This document shows, piece by piece, positions 50,947 to 60,407 of a DNA stretch of 64,000 nt. The notes under the pieces were generated by a model. The model was not told where the DNA came from and ran no database searches. It was given only the letters and a program-made list of their open reading frames with translations. Position 1 is the first letter of the stretch; every line of letters begins with the position of its first letter. A program made the translations under genes and the position numbers. This stretch comes from Marinomonas lutimaris (GTDB taxonomy: Bacteria > Pseudomonadota > Gammaproteobacteria > Pseudomonadales > Marinomonadaceae). The stretch lies in NCBI RefSeq assembly GCF_019426345.1, contig NZ_JAHLLW010000001.1:62001-126000 (forward strand). Direction: 5' to 3'.

Positions 50947-53160
50947 CTACAAAACTTCCAGTTTAGCAAACGACAACACCAGCCATTTAGTGCCTTCGTC
51001 GTCAAAGTTCACCTGTACACGTGCTTGTGGGCCTTGGCCTTCGTAATTGATGACTAAACCTTGTCCGAACACAGGGTGATTCACCCGGTCCCCCATGTTC
51101 ACGGTAACTTCTGGCGCTTTGTAATTATTCAACACACTGCTGTTTTGCAGTTTGTTCTTTTCAAAGTTGTAATCAGGGCGCTGCAAAGACACAGGACGGC
51201 TTACTTGTGAGCGAAGACGTACTTCTTCCAAGCATTCCGGTGGCAACTCTTTGATAAAGCGAGATGGACTGTTAAACGATTCGCTACCAAACAAACGACG
51301 AGATTCAGCGTATGTGATGTAAAGCTTTTCCATTGCTCGAGTAATACCCACGTAGCAAAGGCGACGCTCTTCAGCGAGTCGACCCGGCTCTTCGAAAGAC
51401 ATTTTGCTTGGAAAGATGTTTTCTTCCACGCCGGTTAAGAACACCAATGGGAATTCTAGGCCTTTCGCCGAGTGCAATGTCATCAATTGCACCGCGTCTT
51501 GGTATTCATCCGCTTGCGCATCGCCAGCGTCTAATACAGCCTTGTCCAAGAACGCCATCAGCGGAGAGCTAAACTCTTCGTCCTCATCGCTCCAGCTGAA
51601 TCCACCTGCCGCACCAACCAACTCTTTTAAGTTTTCGATACGCGCTTCGCCCTTCTCACCTTTCTCTTTTTCATGGAAAGGAATCAAGCCCGCTTCTTCG
51701 ATGATCTGTTCGAAAATATCGTTCAAGTTCAAATCAGGTTGTTGAACAGTGGTACTTAAACCTTCAATTAGATGCAAAAACGCCTTGATAGCATTGGTTG
51801 CTCGCCCCGCCATCAATGACTGTCGTACTACTTCTTGCGCGGCTTGCCACATAGAGCACCCATTATCACGAGCAATTTCACGTAGCGTTCCGATGCTACG
51901 TTCGCCAATACCACGAGGCGGTACGTTGATAACTCGCTCCATCGCGCCATCATCATTCGGATCGAGAGCCAAACGGGCGTAAGCCAAGGCATTTTTGATT
52001 TCTAGGCGGTCGTAAAATCTGTGTCCACCATAAATTCGATAAGCTATCTGTTCCCTAACTAGGCATTCCTCAATAACACGAGACTGAGCATTGGAGCGAT
52101 ACAAAATCGCCATGTCCGTCAGAGAAGTTCCTTTATCACGCCATTGTTTGATGATGCCAATGATAAAACGCGCTTCGTCTTGTTCGTTAAAGCCTGCATA
52201 CAGCGAGATTGGATCGCCTTCGCCGCTGTCGGTCCAAAGCTCTTTGCCCAAACGATCATCGTTGTGTTTGATCAAGCCATTGGCCGCATTCAGGATATGA
52301 CCGGTTGAACGGTAGTTTTGCTCCAAACGAATAGTGCCAACATCTTTAAAATCTTTGGTAAAGTTTTGGATGTTTTCAATTTTCGCGCCACGCCAACCGT
52401 AAATCGATTGATCATCATCACCGACAGCGGTAATTGTGCCTTCGCTGCCCACCATAATTCGTAACCAAGCATATTGAATAGTGTTGGTATCTTGAAACTC
52501 GTCCACCAGCACATGGCGGAATCGATCTTGATAATGACGCAACAAAGCTGGCGTACTCAGCATCAGTTCATGAGCGCGCAATAGCAATTCGCCGAAATCA
52601 AGTAAACCTCCGCGTTCGCAGGCTTCTTCATAGTGGTAATACAGCTCACGCATGCCTTTGGAGAAAGGATCGTGACTGTCTGGTACATGGGCCGCACGGC
52701 GACCTTCGTCTTTTTGCGCGTTGATAAACCAAGACACTTGTTTTGGCGGCCAGCGAGTGTCGTCAATATTCAGCTCGCGCATAATACGTTTGATTAATCG
52801 TAGCTGATCATCGCTGTCCATAATCTGGAAGTTTTCTTTTAGTCCCGCATCACGCCAATGAGCACGTAAAAGCCTATGCGCTAAACCGTGGAAGGTACCA
52901 ACCCACATGCCTTGTGGAGGAACGCCCACTAACTGTTCAATACGGCCTTGCATCTCGCGTGCCGCTTTATTGGTAAAGGTTACCGCCATCAGGCTGTAAG
53001 GCGACAATTCGTAAGCGTGCATCAACCATGCGATACGGTGCACTAGGACTCGGGTTTTTCCTGACCCAGCGCCAGCCAAAACAAGGCTATTCTGCAAAGG
53101 CGCTGCGACGGCTTCACGCTGCTTGTCATTCAGTGAGTCGAGGATAAAAGAAACGTCCAT
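50947..53160 (-). CDS. uvrD: DNA helicase II UvrD
   Basis: A 737-residue superfamily 1A helicase acting in nucleotide-excision and mismatch repair. Motif I is AGAGSGKT (residues 29-36), motif II is VDEFQDTN, motif III GDDDQSIYGWRGA, motif IV region LEQNYRS, and motif VI VGITRAMEKLYI. The C-terminal Tudor-like tail (GDRVNHPVFGQGLVINYEG) is typical of UvrD/PcrA. Rep-type features are absent, and the start MDVSFILDSLNDKQREAV matches UvrD. Stand-alone gene, divergent from a small conserved gene. Confidence 0.96.
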   Translation of the reverse strand: MDVSFILDSLNDKQREAVAAPLQNSLVLAGAGSGKTRVLVHRIAWLMHAYELSPYSLMAVTFTNKAAREMQGRIEQLVGVPPQGMWVGTFHGLAHRLLRAHWRDAGLKENFQIMDSDDQLRLIKRIMRELNIDDTRWPPKQVSWFINAQKDEGRRAAHVPDSHDPFSKGMRELYYHYEEACERGGLLDFGELLLRAHELMLSTPALLRHYQDRFRHVLVDEFQDTNTIQYAWLRIMVGSEGTITAVGDDDQSIYGWRGAKIENIQNFTKDFKDVGTIRLEQNYRSTGHILNAANGLIKHNDDRLGKELWTDSGEGDPISLYAGFNEQDEARFIIGIIKQWRDKGTSLTDMAILYRSNAQSRVIEECLVREQIAYRIYGGHRFYDRLEIKNALAYARLALDPNDDGAMERVINVPPRGIGERSIGTLREIARDNGCSMWQAAQEVVRQSLMAGRATNAIKAFLHLIEGLSTTVQQPDLNLNDIFEQIIEEAGLIPFHEKEKGEKGEARIENLKELVGAAGGFSWSDEDEEFSSPLMAFLDKAVLDAGDAQADEYQDAVQLMTLHSAKGLEFPLVFLTGVEENIFPSKMSFEEPGRLAEERRLCYVGITRAMEKLYITYAESRRLFGSESFNSPSRFIKELPPECLEEVRLRSQVSRPVSLQRPDYNFEKNKLQNSSVLNNYKAPEVTVNMGDRVNHPVFGQGLVINYEGQGPQARVQVNFDDEGTKWLVLSFAKLEVL

Positions 53161-53343
53161 TACATTCCGCCATAATAATTAATAAATTTGTAACAAAAAA
53201 CGCGTAAAAATAGGTTGATTTTCAATCTATTTGGGTTTTTTATTAGCTTGAAATAAGTTGTCTGTCTATTTTGACTTTTTTTAACTGTCGATGACAGTGA
53301 TCTATGCACTTGAATGTCGTCGAACGTCCAAAAGGGTATAACG

Positions 53344-53538
53344 ATGAGTGATTTTGCTGAAACACTAACTGAAGTAAAAACCGACATAATGCACGCTTCC
53401 ATAAGCTTGGATAATGAAACAAAGGATCGGAATCAAAAGGAAGACGCGGCACGTATGTTAAAAGCCAGACGTGCAATTGAACAGCATTTAGAAGAAAAAC
53501 GTTTAAACCATGATATCTCAAATGGTTGGGACGATTAA
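53344..53538 (+). CDS. Small conserved protein, PA3496-like
   Basis: A 64-residue soluble charged protein. The C-terminal half (ARMLKARRAIEQHLEEKRLNHDISNGWDD) resembles the small PA3496-type proteins of pseudomonads, described as putative envelope-integrity factors; exact function is unknown to me. The frame opens ten codons earlier, but the ATG at 53344 has AAAGGG about 8 bp upstream and is the better start. It is divergent from uvrD and followed by a terminator. Confidence 0.65.
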   Translation: MSDFAETLTEVKTDIMHASISLDNETKDRNQKEDAARMLKARRAIEQHLEEKRLNHDISNGWDD

Positions 53539-53838
53539 TTCCTTCTAATTAGCTGATCCTCAAAGTAACCTAAATACGACCTAGCTATCTAGTTAGGTCG
53601 GAATATTTTTTTAACTCAAAAATTCTCTTCCCATCAACCCAAGTGTTGTTACTTTTTTCCTATCGGCTTCAAAAAGCGGCTTTATTTGGCGTAAGCAGCT
53701 ACATTTTTATACAGTTAATTCTTGCCCTTTTCCGTCAACTTATAGCGGTTACTCACGTGTTGGAGTACCATACGGTCTGATTTTTATATCTTCTAATCCA
53801 TAATAAAAAAAGAAAATAACCCTCTTGGGGGAGTTACC
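53539..53838. other. 300-bp intergenic region before the aminotransferase gene
   Basis: Holds the terminator at 53577-53613 and then an AT-rich stretch that should contain the aminotransferase promoter. No open frame with a ribosome site. GGGGGAG at 53826-53832 is the ribosome site of the next gene. Confidence 0.5.
53577..53613 (+). terminator. Terminator after the PA3496-like gene
   Basis: A 7-bp stem CGACCTA/TAGGTCG with a 10-nt loop, followed after GAATA by a run of seven Ts, about 40 bp after the stop. Confidence 0.8.
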
Positions 53839-55035
53839 ATGTTTGAACATATCCAAGCTGCTCCAGCAGACCCAATTCTTGGCCTGAATGACGCTTACAA
53901 AAATGATCCAAATCCCAATAAAATTAACTTGGGCGTTGGTGTATACAAAGATGAACAAGGCAATACACCGATTTTAAAATCGGTGAAACAAGCAGAAGAA
54001 CGTTTGTTAGCCCAAGAAAAAACCAAAAGCTACCTAAGCATCGAAGGCGCACCCGCTTATCGATCTGCCGTGCAAACGCTTTTATTTGGTAAAGAACACA
54101 ATATTATTGCCAAACAGCTTGCTCAAACAGCCCATACCCCTGGCGGCACAGGCGCATTGCGCGTCGCAGCAGAATTCATTAAAAAACACTTACCAGAAGC
54201 GACTATTTGGGTAAGTAACCCAACATGGGCAAACCATCAGTCTGTTTTTCAATCCGTTGGCTTAGAAGTTGGCAGTTATGCTTACTACAATGCCGATAAC
54301 AAATCGCTAGACTTTGAAGCCATGCTGGCCAGCTTGTCTCAAGTTCCTGAAGGAGATGTAGTCTTGTTTCATGGCTGCTGCCACAACCCAACTGGCATAG
54401 ATCCAACGCCAGAGCAGTGGTATCAATTGGCTAAGCTATGCAGTAAACAAGGTTTCTTGCCATTGTTTGACTTTGCTTACCAAGGCTTTGGCCAAGGTTT
54501 GCAAGAAGATGCTCAAGGCTTACGTACTTTCTTAGAGCACGTTCCAGAGATGCTGATTGCCAGCTCGTTTTCCAAAAATTTCGGTCTCTACAATGAACGA
54601 GTTGGTGCACTGACGATTTTGTGTGAAACAGCTGAACAAGCTGAAACAGCGTTCACGCAGATTAAACGCTGCATTCGCACAAATTATTCAAACCCGCCTT
54701 CTCATGGTTCTGCGGTTGTTGCCGAAATTCTGAATGATCCTGAGCTATTTGCTCTATGGGAAAGTGAAGTCAAAGCAATGCGTACTCGCATTCATGAAAT
54801 GCGTAGCTTGTTTGTGAATACACTACGAATCAAAGGCGTCAGCCAAGATTTTTCGTTTATTTCACATCAGCAAGGCATGTTCTCTTTTTCTGGCCTGACA
54901 CCAGATCAAGTGGCACAGTTGCGTAAAGAGTACGGCATCTACATTGTTGGCTCAGGGCGTATTAGTGTTGCTGGTATGACTCATGAGAATATGGATCCGC
55001 TTTGTGATGCTATTGCCGCTATTTTAAAGGGCTAA
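53839..55035 (+). CDS. Aromatic/aspartate aminotransferase (class I, AspC/TyrB type)
   Basis: A 398-residue PLP-dependent aminotransferase of subgroup I-alpha, transferring amino groups between aspartate or aromatic amino acids and 2-oxoglutarate. The PLP Lys is K246 in [15 protein letters not shown]. Other family blocks: [58 protein letters not shown], and [13 protein letters not shown] with the substrate-binding Arg. AspC and TyrB cannot be separated by eye. A very strong ribosome site (TTGGGGGAG) precedes the ATG, suggesting high expression. Closed by a strong terminator. Confidence 0.93.
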   Translation: MFEHIQAAPADPILGLNDAYKNDPNPNKINLGVGVYKDEQGNTPILKSVKQAEERLLAQEKTKSYLSIEGAPAYRSAVQTLLFGKEHNIIAKQLAQTAHTPGGTGALRVAAEFIKKHLPEATIWVSNPTWANHQSVFQSVGLEVGSYAYYNADNKSLDFEAMLASLSQVPEGDVVLFHGCCHNPTGIDPTPEQWYQLAKLCSKQGFLPLFDFAYQGFGQGLQEDAQGLRTFLEHVPEMLIASSFSKNFGLYNERVGALTILCETAEQAETAFTQIKRCIRTNYSNPPSHGSAVVAEILNDPELFALWESEVKAMRTRIHEMRSLFVNTLRIKGVSQDFSFISHQQGMFSFSGLTPDQVAQLRKEYGIYIVGSGRISVAGMTHENMDPLCDAIAAILKG

Positions 55036-55063
55036 GCTAACATTTAGTCGCTACAGCACAATT

Positions 55064-55105
55064 CAAAAAAACGGCTTCAATTTTCATATTGAAGCCGTTT
55101 TTTTA
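55064..55105 (+). terminator. Strong rho-independent terminator after the aminotransferase gene
   Basis: A long stem AAAAAACGGCTTCAAT with ATTGAAGCCGTTTTTT around a TTTCAT-type loop, with a seven-T exit, about 30 bp after the stop. Confidence 0.93.
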
Positions 55106-55191
55106 TATCGGTTGTTTTTGTTTGTTGTTTTATAGCTAAAGAGGCTGTTACCTTATGGCCTCGCTTTTTTCTATATTTACAGGAGCTATCC

Positions 55192-55818
55192 ATGACCGCC
55201 ACACTGATTTACTGCTACGACCCTATGTGCAGCTGGTGTTGGGGATTCCGCCCTACTTGGACCAAGCTACAAAAAGCCTTACAAGACTTGGTCGATGCGG
55301 ATCAATTAACCATTCAGCCCATGTTGGGTGGTCTTGCTATTGATTCTGATGTTGCCATGTCAGATGAGATGAAAGGCAAGCTAGAAGCCACATGGAAAAA
55401 TATTCAAAGCACTCTAGGCACAGAATTTAACTTCGATTTCTGGAAAACCGCGTTGCCACGCCGTTCGACTTACCCAGCATGCAGAGCCTGTTATGTCGCA
55501 AGAGACACAGGATTGGAAGAAGAAATGTATCACGCCATCCAAGAGGCGTATTACCTGAATGCTAAAAACCCATCAGACTTAGACACTCTCATTGAATGCG
55601 CTGAGCAAATAGGCATGAATGCAGACGGTTTTCAAAAAACCATGCAACACGTTAAAAATAAGCGTTTATTGGAAGAAGAAATAGAGCAAGCTCGACATCT
55701 TGGCTTGAATTCTTTTCCCTCTTTAGCCTTGCTAGTAGGCGATAAACTTACGCCAATTCCACTAGATTACAAAGATCATTCAAGCATGCTAAATGCGATA
55801 AAAAAGGCGCTGTCGTAG
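55192..55818 (+). CDS. DsbA-family thioredoxin-fold oxidoreductase (FrnE/cytosolic type)
   Basis: A 208-residue DsbA-like protein without a signal peptide, so probably cytosolic. The active site is C13-S-W-C16 in YDPMCSWCWGF. The cis-proline loop is SFPSLALL (about residue 173). A helical insert lies between these (about 60-160) with KTALPRRSTYPACRACYVAR. The subgroup includes FrnE and HCCA-isomerase relatives and may handle small thiols or stress-damaged proteins. AGGAG precedes the ATG. It converges on the MocR gene with a 25-bp gap. Confidence 0.85.
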   Translation: MTATLIYCYDPMCSWCWGFRPTWTKLQKALQDLVDADQLTIQPMLGGLAIDSDVAMSDEMKGKLEATWKNIQSTLGTEFNFDFWKTALPRRSTYPACRACYVARDTGLEEEMYHAIQEAYYLNAKNPSDLDTLIECAEQIGMNADGFQKTMQHVKNKRLLEEEIEQARHLGLNSFPSLALLVGDKLTPIPLDYKDHSSMLNAIKKALS

Positions 55819-55843
55819 CGCCTTAAATCACTTTTCACTCAGT

Positions 55844-57409
55844 TTAACCAAAATCGTGATTGATGAGATCCAACATCGGGTTATAAAGCGGTTCAGTTGT
55901 GGCATTACGAGACTTTTTAGTTTCCTTCTCAGGCTGCGTTAAATCACTTTCTATCGCTTCGACAAGCTCTTCAGCTTGCTCGTTTTCTTCCACTGGCTCA
56001 AGAGTCTCTACAGCTTGCTCATCGGCCTTTTCAATGCTTGGTTCTTCCGGCTCAATAATCGGCTTAACTTCATCAACAACCAAATGCTCAGCCAAGGCTT
56101 TTGCTAGAGGCTCCACATCATCCAAGGTTACATTCACTGCCAACCAATGATTGGCATCTGCTTCATGGCTAACCAAGGCGCCGGGCACAATCGCGTGGCG
56201 AAAACTGGCTAACAAGGCGGTCATGCTAGCGACTTCTAATGGCTTGGACAGATGCATCCAAAGCGACATTCCGCCTTTGCTGGCAGCAAAACTAACATGC
56301 TCGCCAAGACGTGTTTCAAGATGCGCTTTAACACGCTCCGAATTCGCCCAAACCTCTCGAGCACGTTTCGTTAATGAGCGCTTACTATTAGGCTGTAATG
56401 CATCGCTCAAGGCCATTTGTTGAGCATCACTCAACGCCATATCTGCGCCTAAGAAAGCGCCTTCCAACAAGGCTTGATGCTTACCAGGCAAACACCAGCT
56501 TGCAGAGCGATCTACGCCTTTTGATTCCACTCCGCCGATATAAACAATCTGATCAGACGAATCCAGTGACTTGTAGGTCATCATGGATCCCGCTCGATAT
56601 GCCAAATGCGAACATAAGTCCCACTCGATCACTGGCAATTTGGTTTCTTCGATAATCGCCAACCAACGACGCAAACTTAAATTACTCACCAACTGGCCAG
56701 CAGGAAACGAGAACTGCCCCGGCAAGACAACCAGACGAATGGATTTATCACGTAAACAACGAATTGCTAAGTCTAAGTCAACACCACGCTCGCCAGCCGT
56801 CAGGGCAATCACTTGTCGCCCTAAGCTCTGCAAGGTGGTGGTAATTCTAGGATCGCAAGGCGTTAACACCAATACACTGTCGCCACGTTGAGTCAGTGTT
56901 TGTACGGTTTGGGTGAAGATTGCTAAAGGAGAGCGCCCTAACCAAAGATGTGATGCATGAGCTTTAATACCAAGCCCTTTTAAATGCACACTAACAGCTT
57001 CACGGGCTGCCAAATGACCTTTACCTAAGACAGGAAGGCTTACTTCTTCCTGACGTGTTGCTGGGCTTAAAAAAGCGTCGCTTTGATCAACCAAGGCCGC
57101 TCGATGTGCAAGACATGCCCAAGCCGGTTTAGTACCGTCTTTGGCGAGTTCACGTAATTCGTCGCCAGCCAATAACAGCGCAGGTTTTGTCTCACTACGG
57201 TGACAAACAAAGTAGCCAGATTTGGGGCGAGACTCGATCCAACCATCTTCGCTTAACAACTCATAACCATGTATGACCGTATTTAAGCTCAGGTCCAATT
57301 GTTTCGATAAAGCTCGTAAAGACGGCATTTTATCACCAGGCACAATGGCCTCTTGTGACATCTGATCCAAAAACCAATCCACCACACCTTTATATAAAAA
57401 ATCCGCCAC
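55844..57409 (-). CDS. MocR-type (GntR + aminotransferase fold) transcriptional regulator with acidic tail
   Basis: 521 residues. The N-terminal GntR winged HTH (1-75, MPSLRALSKQLDLSLNTVIHGYELL) is followed by a class-I aminotransferase-like domain (about 110-440). The usual SK of the PLP Lys is retained as ESKGVDRS, but the surrounding glycine/proline pattern and the ED-Y-S region (EWDLCSHLAYRAG) are altered, so PLP binding is uncertain. The last ~75 residues are an unusual Glu-rich, low-complexity tail (EPEEPSIEKADEQAVETLE). Its targets are unknown. It diverges from the cysteine desulfurase gene by 237 bp. Confidence 0.85.
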   Translation of the reverse strand: MADFLYKGVVDWFLDQMSQEAIVPGDKMPSLRALSKQLDLSLNTVIHGYELLSEDGWIESRPKSGYFVCHRSETKPALLLAGDELRELAKDGTKPAWACLAHRAALVDQSDAFLSPATRQEEVSLPVLGKGHLAAREAVSVHLKGLGIKAHASHLWLGRSPLAIFTQTVQTLTQRGDSVLVLTPCDPRITTTLQSLGRQVIALTAGERGVDLDLAIRCLRDKSIRLVVLPGQFSFPAGQLVSNLSLRRWLAIIEETKLPVIEWDLCSHLAYRAGSMMTYKSLDSSDQIVYIGGVESKGVDRSASWCLPGKHQALLEGAFLGADMALSDAQQMALSDALQPNSKRSLTKRAREVWANSERVKAHLETRLGEHVSFAASKGGMSLWMHLSKPLEVASMTALLASFRHAIVPGALVSHEADANHWLAVNVTLDDVEPLAKALAEHLVVDEVKPIIEPEEPSIEKADEQAVETLEPVEENEQAEELVEAIESDLTQPEKETKKSRNATTEPLYNPMLDLINHDFG

Positions 57410-57646
57410 CGTTTTGTACCTTTTCTAGTTTGTCATCTAGTATCTGTTATCAATCATTATAGTTGTCTTAAAAAAACGCAAGTAAAAGCCCAATAATTCA
57501 CGATTTTGATGGAAGTTAAGGTACAATTTCACCAATTTAGCGCAGATTTCATGACTTTTGGTTCAGACTTTTAAGCCACTAGCATCACCAATTAAAATCC
57601 GCCCATTGTTCAAAACCAAAGTAGACAACCCCAAAGTAGAGTATCC

Positions 57647-58864
57647 ATGGCTTTTGACCCCTCCTCGCTTCGTCACCTATTCCCAATTTTGGCGCAGTCA
57701 GCCTATGATCATCCGCTAACCTATTTAGATAATGCGGCGACGACGCAAAAGCCGTTGCCAGTATTGGATGCAATTCAGGACTATTACCGAAGCTTTAACG
57801 CCAATGTTCATCGTGGCGCGCACTTCCTTAGCGACCGAGCAACCAACCGTTTTGAGCAAGCCCGAGACACGATCGCAAGCTTTATTAATGCGCCAGAACA
57901 AAGCCATGTGATTTGGACAAAAGGCGCGACAGAAGCCATCAATACGGTCGCTTTTGGTTTAGAGCATCTGCTCGAAAAAGGCGATGAGATACTCATCACT
58001 AGTTTAGAACATCACGCCAACCTAGTGCCTTGGCAGCAATTAGCCTTTCGCACTGGCGCTCGATTACGCATTCTGCCATTAACATCCAATGGCAAATGGG
58101 AGCCGGAATTCAGCCACTACTTCACGGATCGCACGCGTATTTTTGCGGCGACGCAGATTTCCAATGCCATCGGCGTAAGCACACCGCTGCAAACAATGCT
58201 CGATCATGCCAAGCAACAAGGCGCTTTTACCCTTGTCGATGGCGCTCAAGCCGTGGCGCACTATCCTATTGATGTGCAAATATTAGACTGTGACTTTTAT
58301 GTCTTCTCTGGCCACAAGATGTATGGTCCAACAGGTATTGGCGTGTTATATGGTAAAAGCCACGCTTTGGAAGTTCTGCTGCCCTACCAAACGGGCGGCG
58401 AAATGGTGCGTCATGTTTCGTATCAAGCCACAGAGTTCAATGTGCTTCCTTATCGCTTGGAAGCAGGAACGCCACACATCGAAGGCGTTATTGGCTTGGC
58501 GGCGGCCTGTGATTTTCTTAACGCTCAGGATCGTCTTTCATTATTAGCTTGGGAACAATCCCTCGCTACACATGTGTATTCTCGTCTTCATAAAGAAGGT
58601 GGCATCGAAATTTATTCGCCCGAGAAAAACACTACTTTGGTTTCACTAAGTGTACCCAATATTCATATCTTGGATTTGAACGCTTACCTAGATAGCCAAG
58701 GTGTCGCGGTTCGAGCTGGCAGTCACTGTGCCCATCCGTTAATGGCACAACTTGGTGTTGCTGGTACCTTGCGCGCTTCTTTTGCTTGTTACAACACCAT
58801 GGAAGAAGCTAACCGCTTCTGCGATGTTCTTCTAGAAGCCATAGACCTATTAAACGATGAGTAA
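57647..58864 (+). CDS. csdA: Cysteine desulfurase, SufS/CsdA family
   Basis: A 405-residue group II cysteine desulfurase that moves sulfur from cysteine to a persulfide on its catalytic Cys. PLP Lys is K224 in FSGHKMYGPTGIG, and catalytic Cys361 is in RAGSHCAHPLM. The GVAGTLRASFACYNT block resembles CsdA more than SufS, and no sufBCD genes are present, so I favour the Csd name. It overlaps the SufE/CsdE-type partner gene by 8 bp. Confidence 0.9.
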   Translation: MAFDPSSLRHLFPILAQSAYDHPLTYLDNAATTQKPLPVLDAIQDYYRSFNANVHRGAHFLSDRATNRFEQARDTIASFINAPEQSHVIWTKGATEAINTVAFGLEHLLEKGDEILITSLEHHANLVPWQQLAFRTGARLRILPLTSNGKWEPEFSHYFTDRTRIFAATQISNAIGVSTPLQTMLDHAKQQGAFTLVDGAQAVAHYPIDVQILDCDFYVFSGHKMYGPTGIGVLYGKSHALEVLLPYQTGGEMVRHVSYQATEFNVLPYRLEAGTPHIEGVIGLAAACDFLNAQDRLSLLAWEQSLATHVYSRLHKEGGIEIYSPEKNTTLVSLSVPNIHILDLNAYLDSQGVAVRAGSHCAHPLMAQLGVAGTLRASFACYNTMEEANRFCDVLLEAIDLLNDE

Positions 58865-59276
58865 CACTATGACGGACTCTTTAGGACAACAAAAGCCAGT
58901 AAACATAAAAGCCCAGCTACAAGCTTGCCGAAGCAAAGAAGAAACCTTTAAGGCTTTAGTGACGTTAAGCAAAACCTTACCGCGACTGTCCGTTGAAGAA
59001 AAAACCGAAGACAACAAGGTAAAAGGTTGTGAAAGCGCCGTTTGGCTCATCATGGAAGAAAACGATGGACTACGTCACTTCAAAGCCGACAGCGACGCCA
59101 AGCTCATGCGCGGCGTACTTGTCGCCCTACTCAGCTTGGTAGAAGGAAAAACACTAGCGGATATTCAACAAATGGACCTAAAAGCAGAGCTGGCGGAACT
59201 TAACTTATCAAGTTATCTAACCAGCTCTAGAACCAATGGTGTGTTGGCGATTTTGAATAAAATCAACACCATATAA
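58857..59276 (+). CDS. csdE: Sulfur-acceptor protein, SufE/CsdE family
   Basis: A 139-residue SufE-fold protein that accepts sulfur from the desulfurase encoded just upstream. The acceptor cysteine is C58 in VKGCESAVWL, the family signature, and the C-terminal helix reads SSYLTSSRTNGVLAIL (LxxSRxNG). The 8-bp overlap with the desulfurase gene implies coupled production of the pair. It converges with the LysR gene 8 bp away. Confidence 0.92.
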   Translation: MSNTMTDSLGQQKPVNIKAQLQACRSKEETFKALVTLSKTLPRLSVEEKTEDNKVKGCESAVWLIMEENDGLRHFKADSDAKLMRGVLVALLSLVEGKTLADIQQMDLKAELAELNLSSYLTSSRTNGVLAILNKINTI

Positions 59277-59284
59277 CATTGAGT

Positions 59285-60211
59285 TTATTTCTTCTGCATA
59301 ACAACACAATCGTTATTAAACTCTCGCATTGTTTTAGCGACTTTTTGAATGCTCTGAGTAAAACTATATAAGGACTTATGTTGTCGCGCGTTTGTTGGGT
59401 ACGCAAGTCCATAGGGGTAATAAATAGCAGGCTCAAAAGGACGAATAACCACACCATTTCCTTCCCATACCCTCGCAGCAAAAGGCTCCAATACCGCCAC
59501 AGCTAAACCCGCAGCAATCATGGCATAGCCAGTATGTGATGTATCGATCATGATGCGCTGTTTGATCTGTGATTTTACAGAGTTTAATACTCCGCCTAAC
59601 TCGCTCCAATAGACAGGCGAACTGTCAACCACGGTCAGTACCGTTTCGCCGATTAAATCTTGCGCGCAAATCACTGCTTTTTTAGCTAACGGATGATCAG
59701 ACCTTGCAGCAAAGACAAATCGAGCATTACCGATAAATTCTCGCTCAATACCGATTAATTGAGGCAATTCCAACCCTATTGCTAAATCAATCGAGTTAGT
59801 CTGTAGCTTCATCACCAGCTCAGCCATGCTATCAGTATGAATAGTAACGTGTTCTTCAGGAAAGAATCTTTTATGTTCCTGCAAGGCAAGAGGTAATAAG
59901 GAAGTCGCAATCGCTGATGTACTGGCTATTTTTAACTCGCTTGGTGTTCTTGTTCGGATTTTTGACGCTACCGACTCGAGCTTCTCGAGCCCTAAAAAAC
60001 TTTCTTCTACGGAACGAAAAAATTCTGCGGCTTCATGAGTCGGATGCAGTCGCCCTTTACGACGGTCAAACAAAGAAAAACCTAACGAATGCTCAAGATC
60101 ACTGAGTAAACGACTCACTGCAGGCTGAGAAACATGCATTTCAGCTGCGGCTGCCGCTGTTGTTCCGCGCAACATGATGTAACGAAACGCCTCTACTTGC
60201 CTGAATTTCAT
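59285..60211 (-). CDS. LysR-family transcriptional regulator
   Basis: 308 residues. The N-terminal HTH (MKFRQVEAFRYIMLRGTTAAAAAEMHVSQPAVSRLL, in the usual LysR position 1-60) is followed by a periplasmic-binding-protein-like effector domain. The EAFRYIMLRGTTAAAAEM-type start resembles regulators of opine/amino-acid uptake (OccR/NocR group). It diverges across 196 bp from the GsiABC-like ABC operon, the usual arrangement for a LysR activator of its neighbour. The ligand is unknown. Confidence 0.88.
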   Translation of the reverse strand: MKFRQVEAFRYIMLRGTTAAAAAEMHVSQPAVSRLLSDLEHSLGFSLFDRRKGRLHPTHEAAEFFRSVEESFLGLEKLESVASKIRTRTPSELKIASTSAIATSLLPLALQEHKRFFPEEHVTIHTDSMAELVMKLQTNSIDLAIGLELPQLIGIEREFIGNARFVFAARSDHPLAKKAVICAQDLIGETVLTVVDSSPVYWSELGGVLNSVKSQIKQRIMIDTSHTGYAMIAAGLAVAVLEPFAARVWEGNGVVIRPFEPAIYYPYGLAYPTNARQHKSLYSFTQSIQKVAKTMREFNNDCVVMQKK

Positions 60212-60407
60212 ACAGTAAGTTCCTTATTCAATAACATTTGATTATCAAGCATACGATAATATAAGTGGAAGTCATCGTATTAAATAAACATTATGAAAGT
60301 AGGTAAAGAATAAGAATTTTGAAAACAACTTAGGTATTTTATCGAACACTCACTTAAGCAGGTTGCTACTTAACTAAAGAGCCTGTGCCAAACGTAAGGA
60401 TTATTTA

